Shown here: piece by piece, positions 14,851-19,525 of the stretch
Numbering within the stretch: position 1 is the first letter of the stretch
How the letters are laid out: every line of letters starts with the position of its first letter
Notes under the pieces: model-generated
What the model was told of the DNA's origin: nothing
Seen by the model: the letters and a program-made list of their open reading frames with translations, nothing else
Databases searched by the model: none
Position numbers and translations under genes: made by a program
Origin: an uncultured Bacilli bacterium
Lineage (GTDB): Bacteria > Bacillota_I > Bacilli_A > RF39 > UBA660
DNA length: 19,525 bases
Assembly: GCA_934098455.1 (NCBI GenBank)
Contig: CAKOOU010000018.1
Location: 1-19,525 of the forward strand
Direction: 5' to 3'

Positions 14851-15427
14851 AGTATATGATGAAATGTTAAAATATGAGCATGCAAAATCTATGTTTTATA
14901 AAATTAAAAGAAATTGTAAAAATAAACAAGCAATATACGAATATAATTTATATTTGAACTCTAACTTATATAGAATATTAGAGTTATTATATTTACATAA
15001 ATATAAGTTTTCTAGATATAGAATATTTATGATAAGGGACCCTAAATTTAGAATTATTATGAGTGAAAATATAAGAGACAAGTTAGTTAATCATTTAGTT
15101 AGTAAATATATATTACTTACTAATTTAGAAAATAAATTAATTGATACTAATGTTGCTACTAGAATAAATAAAGGTAGTGGCTATGCTTTTAATAAGTTTG
15201 TAGAATATATTAATAAATTAAAATATCAAAATAAAGAAATATATATATTAAAAGTAGATATAAAAAAATATTTTTATAATATTGACCATAAAATATTGAT
15301 GAGTAAAGTAAAAAAATATATAAAAGACAAATGTGCTTTGAGAATTATAGAAGAAATTGTAAATTCTACTAATGAAAAATATATAAATGAAAGAATAAAT
15401 AATTTAAAAGATAGTAGAATAAAATAA
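14843..15427 (+). pseudogene. DGR reverse transcriptase, 3' truncated
   Basis: The 194 residues correspond to the first half of a DGR-type reverse transcriptase. SRYRIFMIRDPKFRIIMSENIRDKLVNHLVSKYI matches the fingers segment that precedes the catalytic core (in Bordetella phage: FLVYEPKPRLISALEFKDRLVQHAL). ATRINKGSGYAFNKFVEYI matches the RxGKGT region. LKVDIKKYFYNIDHKIL carries the first catalytic Asp (D139). The sequence then ends at KDSRIK-stop. The IPxG/Q motif, the YxDD motif with the other two catalytic Asp residues, and the thumb are absent, and I find them nowhere else in the window. Full-length enzymes of this class are about 300-400 residues, so about half is gone and the product should be inactive. 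It overlaps avd by 8 bp, as is usual. Confidence 0.85.
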
Positions 15428-15542
15428 GTTAGTCATCGTACAAAATTGAAATAATTATAAATAATAAGACTTGGAAACAAGATTTTTTTTATGTAATAAA
15501 TTATTTAATTTCATAAGATTAGATAGGGGGTATGTCTCATTT

Positions 15543-15698
15543 ATGTATAAAATTAACGTTATAAAAGGAGATAAAAATTTAAATGATATATTTGTAAATA
15601 TACTTAATGATATGATTTGTAAAAATAAAAAAAGTATGCTAGTATCTAATTGTACTTATAAAATCCCAAAGAATGGAGGTAAAAGTGATAAACGATAA
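15543..15698 (+). CDS. small ORF coupled to the serine recombinase
   Basis: This 51-residue protein, MYKINVIKGDKNLNDIFVNIL with the ending KNGGKSDKR, is not recognised. Its stop overlaps the recombinase start by 14 bases, and the recombinase's ribosome binding site lies inside it, which suggests coupled translation and supports it as real. A GGGGG run lies 12 bases before the ATG. Small proteins beside serine integrases sometimes act as directionality factors, but nothing in this sequence shows that. An upstream TTG in frame (15471) lacks a ribosome binding site and is not preferred. I see no gene in 15428-15542, where the reverse transcriptase should have continued. Confidence 0.45.
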   Translation: MYKINVIKGDKNLNDIFVNILNDMICKNKKSMLVSNCTYKIPKNGGKSDKR

Positions 15699-17220
15699 AG
15701 TTTATAGTGTGGGGTTATATATAAGACTATCAAGAGAAGATGAAAATAAAACCGATGTTAGTGAAAGTATAACAAATCAAAAAAGTTTGTTATTGCAGTA
15801 TGTTAAAGAAAATAATTTAAGAGTATATGATATTTATATTGACGACGGATATAGTGGTACTACATTTGATAGACCTGGGTTTAATAGATTAATTAATGAT
15901 ATAGAAAATAAATTAGTTAATATGGTTATAACAAAAGATATGTCTAGATTAGGAAGAGATTATATTAAAACTGGTTATTATTTAGAAAAGTATTTTCCAG
16001 AACATAATATTAGATATATTGCTATTACTGATAATATAGATACTTATTTAAATAATTCAAGTAATGACATTGCTCCATTTAAAGCAATAATGAATGATTA
16101 TTATGCTAAAGATATATCTAAAAAAATAAAGTCTAGTTTAAGAGCAAAACAAAAAGAGGGAAAATGGGTAGGAAGTAGATGTCCTTATGGTTATGATAAG
16201 GATATTAATAACAAAAATCATTTAGTAATAAATGAAGAACAAGCGGGTATTGTTAGATATATTTTTGACTTATCTTTAAATGGGTTAACTTGTTTTAAAA
16301 TTGCTAATAAGTTGACTTTAGAAAATATTAAAACACCTGCTCAATATTATAATTTTAATTGGAAAAATAATTATAATATGAATATGGGCAAGTGGCACCC
16401 AAAAACAATTAAAGATATACTTACTAATAGATTATATACTGGAGATTTGGTACAAAATAGAAGAAGTAAAGTAAATTATAAGATAAAAAAGGTTGTATAC
16501 AATAAAGAATGCGATTATATAGTTGTACCAAATACTCATGAAGCAATAATAGATAAAGAATTATTTGATAGAGTACAATCTTTAATACCAAAAAATGTGG
16601 GTAGAAATGAAAAACGTGAAAATCATTTATTGGATGGACTTCTATATTGTGGTGAATGTAATCATAGAATATCTGTTAGTCCTAGAAGAAAAATTGATAA
16701 TAGATGTTATACAGTTTGTAATTATTATAGAACATATTTGAAACAAAAAGTTTGTACTATGCATTCTAATAATTATGATATAGTGGAAGATAAAATATTA
16801 GAATTGTTAAAAGAATATTGTTTAAAATATATGGATAAAAAAAGTATATTGAATAGAGTTATAAATACTAACAACGATAAACAAAATAATCTAAAGTATA
16901 TTAAAAATTTGGAAAAGGAAATTAGTAATATAAATGATAATTTAGATAGTATATATATTGATAGGTTAAATAAAAATATTAGTGAAGAACAGTTTAACAG
17001 AGTAAAAATAAAATTGGAAACTGAATTAAATATAAAATTAGATAAAATAAAAGAATTAAAAAAAGAGAAAACTCAAAATAACAATATAGATAGAGAAAAG
17101 TATATTCGTGAAGTTTTAGAACTTAATAACATTAGTAGAGATATTATCATTAATCTAATTGATAGAATAGAAATATTTGAAGATAAAAAAATTAATTTAA
17201 TATTAAAATTTAATATATAA
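15685..17220 (+). CDS. large serine recombinase (TnpX/TndX-type integrase)
   Basis: The protein has about 511 residues in three parts. The N-terminal resolvase domain carries the nucleophile S16 in LYIRLSREDE, the DDGYSGTTFDRPGFNRLI segment and the arginine-rich VITKDMSRLGRDYIKTGYY. The recombinase domain starts near PYGYDKD and NEEQAGIVRYIFDL. The zinc ribbon has paired cysteines in LLYCGECNHRIS and YTVCNYY/KQKVCTMH, followed by a long coiled-coil insertion (about 400-470) and a C-terminal tail. All parts expected of a functional enzyme are present. GGAGGT lies just before the GTG at 15685. The ATG at 15673 sits on that site and is less likely. It catalyses integration and excision between att sites with a 2-bp crossover and probably mobilises the whole DGR island, since it ends about 90 bp from attR. 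Confidence 0.92.
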   Translation: MINDKVYSVGLYIRLSREDENKTDVSESITNQKSLLLQYVKENNLRVYDIYIDDGYSGTTFDRPGFNRLINDIENKLVNMVITKDMSRLGRDYIKTGYYLEKYFPEHNIRYIAITDNIDTYLNNSSNDIAPFKAIMNDYYAKDISKKIKSSLRAKQKEGKWVGSRCPYGYDKDINNKNHLVINEEQAGIVRYIFDLSLNGLTCFKIANKLTLENIKTPAQYYNFNWKNNYNMNMGKWHPKTIKDILTNRLYTGDLVQNRRSKVNYKIKKVVYNKECDYIVVPNTHEAIIDKELFDRVQSLIPKNVGRNEKRENHLLDGLLYCGECNHRISVSPRRKIDNRCYTVCNYYRTYLKQKVCTMHSNNYDIVEDKILELLKEYCLKYMDKKSILNRVINTNNDKQNNLKYIKNLEKEISNINDNLDSIYIDRLNKNISEEQFNRVKIKLETELNIKLDKIKELKKEKTQNNNIDREKYIREVLELNNISRDIIINLIDRIEIFEDKKINLILKFNI

Positions 17221-17222
17221 TT

Positions 17223-17260
17223 TTAAAAATGGTATAGCAAAAGTCTTAAAAATGGTATAG
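17223..17260 (+). repeat. 15-bp direct repeat between the recombinase gene and attR
   Basis: TTAAAAATGGTATAG occurs at 17223-17237 and 17246-17260, start to start 23 bp apart, about 2.2 helical turns. It could be a protein-binding site next to the attachment site. A shorter copy, AAAAATGGTAT, occurs at 19372-19382. Confidence 0.6.
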
Positions 17261-17296
17261 TAAAAAAATTAAAATTTGTGTAAAGAGAATAAAAAA

Positions 17297-17315
17297 TATT
17301 ACATAAACGGACAGG
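17297..17315 (+). other. right attachment site core and arm (attR)
   Basis: The element-side arm TATTACATAA (17297-17306), inner GGA (17309-17311) and the shared core ACAGG (17311-17315) are followed by coat-gene sequence GACATG. The arm is the perfect inverted partner of 8757-8766 at the other end of the element. Confidence 0.75.
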
Positions 17316-17445
17316 GACATGTATGTCCAATTAATACAAGAGTTATAAATCACCATATTTATACTCATACATATACTCCAGAATATACATGTTGTGAAGA
17401 AAATGAAAAATGTGATGTATATGAAGGACAATGTAATAATTTCTA
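17309..17445 (+). pseudogene. 3' half of the CotD-like coat protein gene, frameshifted
   Basis: From 17315 the frame reads GHVCPINTRVINHHIYTHTY then TPEYTCCEE, continuing the Cys/His-rich protein started at 8597. At about 17397-17402 one A seems to be missing. Restoring it gives ENEKCDVYEGQCNNF-stop ending at 17445, immediately before a terminator; without it the frame would run on through the terminator. So this half is either decayed or carries a sequencing error in a short A-run. It has no start codon or ribosome binding site of its own and would be expressed only after excision of the element. Confidence 0.65.
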
Positions 17446-17468
17446 AAAGTATCTTAGGGTACTTTTTT
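17444..17468 (+). terminator. terminator of the coat gene
   Basis: AAAAGTA (17444-17450) pairs with TACTTTT (17459-17465) around an 8-nt loop, with seven Ts. Its position right at the restored stop codon supports the coat-gene reading. Confidence 0.7.
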
Positions 17469-17573
17469 TCTATAATTTGTATATGTAGTATTTTTAATTA
17501 GGAAACAACTAAAGTTTTTGGTTTGATTAATATAACAATATTTGTTATTATATTTGGGTTAGGAGACGTAACT

Positions 17574-17858
17574 ATGAATTTAGAATTATGGGTAAAAAAT
17601 AAATCTAATAATAAATATTATAGAGAAGCATCAAACTATAGAAAAGAAGATATAAAATTAGTTTACTAACGTCAGTATGGTAAAAATCGTACTAAATATT
17701 TTTTTTATGTAGATGACAACTATTATTTTTATATAGACGTTAATGTAGAAATATCAAATAATAGATTAGTTGATTATGAATGAGATTGTTATAATTACAG
17801 AAGATATGGAGAATGTCAACATGTCGCTGCTGTATTAATAATATATGGGAGAGGATGA
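17574..17858 (+). pseudogene. SWIM zinc-finger protein remnant
   Basis: The frame from ATG at 17574 reads MNLELWVKNKSNNKYYREASNY and so on, and ends with a SWIM-type zinc finger: an FYIDVNVEISNNRLVDYE strand pair, then DCYNYRRYGECQHVAAVLIIY, matching CxC...CxH with following Ala-Ala-Val-Leu. Two in-frame stops break it: TAA at 17667 and TGA at 17781, the latter exactly where the first SWIM cysteine is expected. SWIM domains usually head SNF2-type helicases, but no helicase follows; the frame ends at TGA 17856. It is a dead fragment. I see no gene in 17861-17998. Confidence 0.7.
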
Positions 17859-17998
17859 TTAAAATTATTTTTCTTATAATACAAAAGAAAATAACTTAAA
17901 ATAGCTCAAATGCAACTAAATTTATACAAAATGAAACTAAATTTATATTGTGCTACCATTATTATTAGATATATAATTTCGTTAGAGGTGAGAGAAAT

Positions 17999-19357
17999 AT
18001 GAAATTTCAAGATAAATTATCAAAAATTCGTAAAGAAAAAAATTTAAGTCAAGAAGCATTAGCAGAAAAAATGGGAATGTCAAGACAAGCAATATCTAAG
18101 TGGGAAAGTGGAAGTAGTTATCCTGATATGTCTACTATTATTAGATTAACTAAAGTTCTAGATTGTAAATTAGAAGATTTAATAGATGATAATACGATAG
18201 GTATAAAAAAAGAAAATACTAAAATAAATATAAATGATATTTTAAAAGATGTACTATCATTTATAACTAAAACTTATAATATGTTTTGGAGTATGAAATT
18301 TATAGAAAAAATAAAATGTTTAATAGAATTATTATTAATTATACTAATGTGTTATTTTGCATCATATATATTTGGAATATTTTTAAAAAATACTTTATTA
18401 AATATATTTAAATTCCTACCAGATAAAGCATATATTTATATAATAGATATATTTAAAATGTTATATAGTATTTTAATGTTTATTGTTTCATTTGTAGTAA
18501 CTATTCATTTATTCAAAATAAGATATTTAGATTATTATATTACTATAGAAGATAAAAGTGTAACAGATAAAACTATTGAAAAAGATGAGTCAGAAAAAAA
18601 GAAAGTATATGTTAATAATAAACATGAAAAAATTATAATAAGAGACCCAGTACATAGTACTAATAAATTTATGGATATATTATTAAAATTAATAAAAAAT
18701 ATAATAAAATTATTTGTTACATTTATACTTATATTCTTAATAATAAGTTTTATATTCTTAGCATTTTCTACTACTGTATCACTTATATGGTTTAAGTATG
18801 GAATATTATTTTTAGGAGTTAATATTTTATCAATTGGATTATTATTATGTAATTATATCTTTATAGAATTATTTATAAAATTTATATTTGATAAAACTAA
18901 TAGTTTTAAAAGATTATTTATAATGTTTATTATTAGTTTATTTACTATTGGTATAGGTTTTGGAGTTATATTCTTAGAATTAAGTAACTTTAAATATAAT
19001 TATAATAATAAATATGATTTAGATACTACATTAAATATTGATTATAAAGATAATATGGTAATAGAAGATTTAGAATATTACTATGAACATAATTTAGTTA
19101 TTATAGATAATAATATAAAAGATATAGAAATAGATATTGAATATAGCAAATACATTGAACCTATTATAAAGAATAATGATAATTATTATTTTATAGATTA
19201 TATTTCAAAAGATTATAATGTATTTAAATATGTTTTAAATGATATTAAAAATAAAAAAATAAATTTTGATAATTATTATGATTATAATATTAAAAGTATA
19301 AAAATGTCTAAAACTAATTATGATAATTTAATAAATAATAGTAATGAGATGGAATAA
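17999..19357 (+). CDS. XRE-type HTH regulator fused to a multi-pass membrane domain
   Basis: Residues 5-59 are a classic Cro/CI-type helix-turn-helix: IRKEKNLSQEALAEKMGMSRQ, then AISKWESGSSYPDMSTIIRL. After a linker there are about five membrane spans (near 107-129, 148-172, 236-264, 268-296 and 305-328), with a charged segment at 180-235. The last 120 residues are Asp/Asn/Tyr-rich and probably lie outside the membrane. The 452-residue product is therefore a membrane-tethered DNA-binding regulator, of a kind common in Bacillota and presumed to sense envelope state. Its target genes are unknown. GAGGTGAGAG lies before the ATG. Nothing in the gene is broken. Confidence 0.85.
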   Translation: MKFQDKLSKIRKEKNLSQEALAEKMGMSRQAISKWESGSSYPDMSTIIRLTKVLDCKLEDLIDDNTIGIKKENTKININDILKDVLSFITKTYNMFWSMKFIEKIKCLIELLLIILMCYFASYIFGIFLKNTLLNIFKFLPDKAYIYIIDIFKMLYSILMFIVSFVVTIHLFKIRYLDYYITIEDKSVTDKTIEKDESEKKKVYVNNKHEKIIIRDPVHSTNKFMDILLKLIKNIIKLFVTFILIFLIISFIFLAFSTTVSLIWFKYGILFLGVNILSIGLLLCNYIFIELFIKFIFDKTNSFKRLFIMFIISLFTIGIGFGVIFLELSNFKYNYNNKYDLDTTLNIDYKDNMVIEDLEYYYEHNLVIIDNNIKDIEIDIEYSKYIEPIIKNNDNYYFIDYISKDYNVFKYVLNDIKNKKINFDNYYDYNIKSIKMSKTNYDNLINNSNEME

Positions 19358-19377
19358 GTTATAAAAAAAGTAAAAAT

Positions 19378-19430
19378 GGTATTTACAACATATTAAAAAA
19401 ATGTTATATTTTTATTAAGGTAGAAATACC
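19378..19430 (+). repeat. nested inverted repeat after the XRE gene, possible weak terminator
   Basis: GGTATTT (19378-19384) pairs with AAATACC (19424-19430), and inside it AACAT (19387-19391) pairs with ATGTT (19401-19405) followed by a T-rich run. From 19431 to the window end I see no gene. Confidence 0.4.
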
Positions 19431-19525
19431 AACATGAATTAAAATTTTGTACATTTTAATTCGCAACTAATTTACGATTCATGAAAAAATTAAGAAATTA
19501 TATCTCTCTCCCAACCCCAAAATTC

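Larger units (their letters stand above)
8743..17315 (+). mobile_element. serine-recombinase element carrying a diversity-generating retroelement
   Basis: The element of about 8.57 kb lies between two ACAGG cores that split a CotD-like gene. Its contents, left to right, are terminators, the DGR target gene with VR, a four-hairpin array, a MutS-domain-I-like accessory gene, TR, an IS256-like insertion, avd, a truncated reverse transcriptase, a small ORF and a large serine recombinase next to the right end. Joining the element's own ends gives arms TATTACATAA (17297-17306) and TTATGTAATA (8757-8766), inner GGA (17309-17311) and TCC (8752-8754), and an 8-bp centre: a symmetric attP as expected for this recombinase class. 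No replication or transfer genes are present, so it would be excision/integration-only, or a remnant. Confidence 0.75.

Noticed and set aside
14843..15427. Group II intron or retron reverse transcriptase
   Set aside because: The partner Avd gene, the nearby TR/VR pair and the similarity to the Bordetella phage enzyme place it with DGRs; no intron RNA domains or msr/msd are seen.
15471..15542. Upstream extension of the small ORF from a TTG
   Set aside because: No ribosome binding site precedes the TTG; the ATG at 15543 has a G-rich site upstream.
17781..17783. TGA as selenocysteine or reassigned codon in the SWIM motif
   Set aside because: A TAA lies upstream in the same frame, no SECIS-like hairpin is evident, and TGA acts as a true stop elsewhere (for example at 5557-5559 overlapping the next start).
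19372..19382. Third copy of the att-proximal repeat as an outer element boundary
   Set aside because: Only 11 bp of an AT-rich string match, and the coat-gene halves already define the boundary at 17311-17315.

Overview
The window is very AT-rich, with A-rich coding strands, AGGAGG-type ribosome binding sites and the standard genetic code (a TGA stop overlaps the next start at 5556). Ffh, a LiaF-like envelope protein, a CotD-like coat-protein gene and UvsE together suggest a low-GC Bacillota, probably an uncultured gut Bacilli lineage. The lineage is an inference.

Positions 1-8595 are mostly chromosomal. They hold the UV-damage endonuclease UvsE, an HD-domain hydrolase, tRNA-Arg(CCU), an Abi_2-type abortive-infection protein, a possible short RNA, a likely type I toxin-antitoxin locus (29-residue membrane peptide facing a two-hairpin RNA), a Nudix hydrolase, an envelope-stress pair (LiaF-like plus DUF4097-like), Ffh, and a convergent small gene with faint MraZ/AbrB resemblance. 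A roughly 370-nt RNA with a consensus promoter, a closing helix and a terminator follows. I cannot assign it to a family.

Positions 8743-17315 look like one integrated element of about 8.57 kb. A CotD-like gene begins at 8597 and is cut after about 50 codons. Its missing 3' half reappears at 17309. Joining the halves at a shared 5-bp ACAGG restores the frame across the junction. Joining the opposite ends gives a circular-form attP with 10-bp perfect inverted arms in a 10-2-3-8-3-2-10 layout. A large serine recombinase gene ends about 90 bp inside the right end. The cargo is a diversity-generating retroelement (DGR): a membrane-anchored target protein with a C-terminal variable repeat (VR), four regularly spaced hairpins, a MutS-domain-I-like accessory protein, the template repeat (TR), Avd and a reverse transcriptase. 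TR and VR differ at about 20 template adenines, nearly all A to G.

The DGR is damaged. The reverse transcriptase stops before its YxDD motif. A 2,567-bp IS256-like element with an exact 8-bp target duplication has split the region downstream of TR. That IS is itself unusual: beside the transposase, which is frameshifted at an A10 run, it carries a second, catalytically incomplete transposase-like gene.

Beyond the element lie the frameshifted 3' half of the coat gene, a SWIM zinc-finger pseudogene, and an XRE-type regulator fused to a multi-pass membrane domain. The most interesting reading is a serine-recombinase-borne DGR island interrupting a spore-coat-type gene, an arrangement reminiscent of sporulation intervening elements such as skin and SPbeta.
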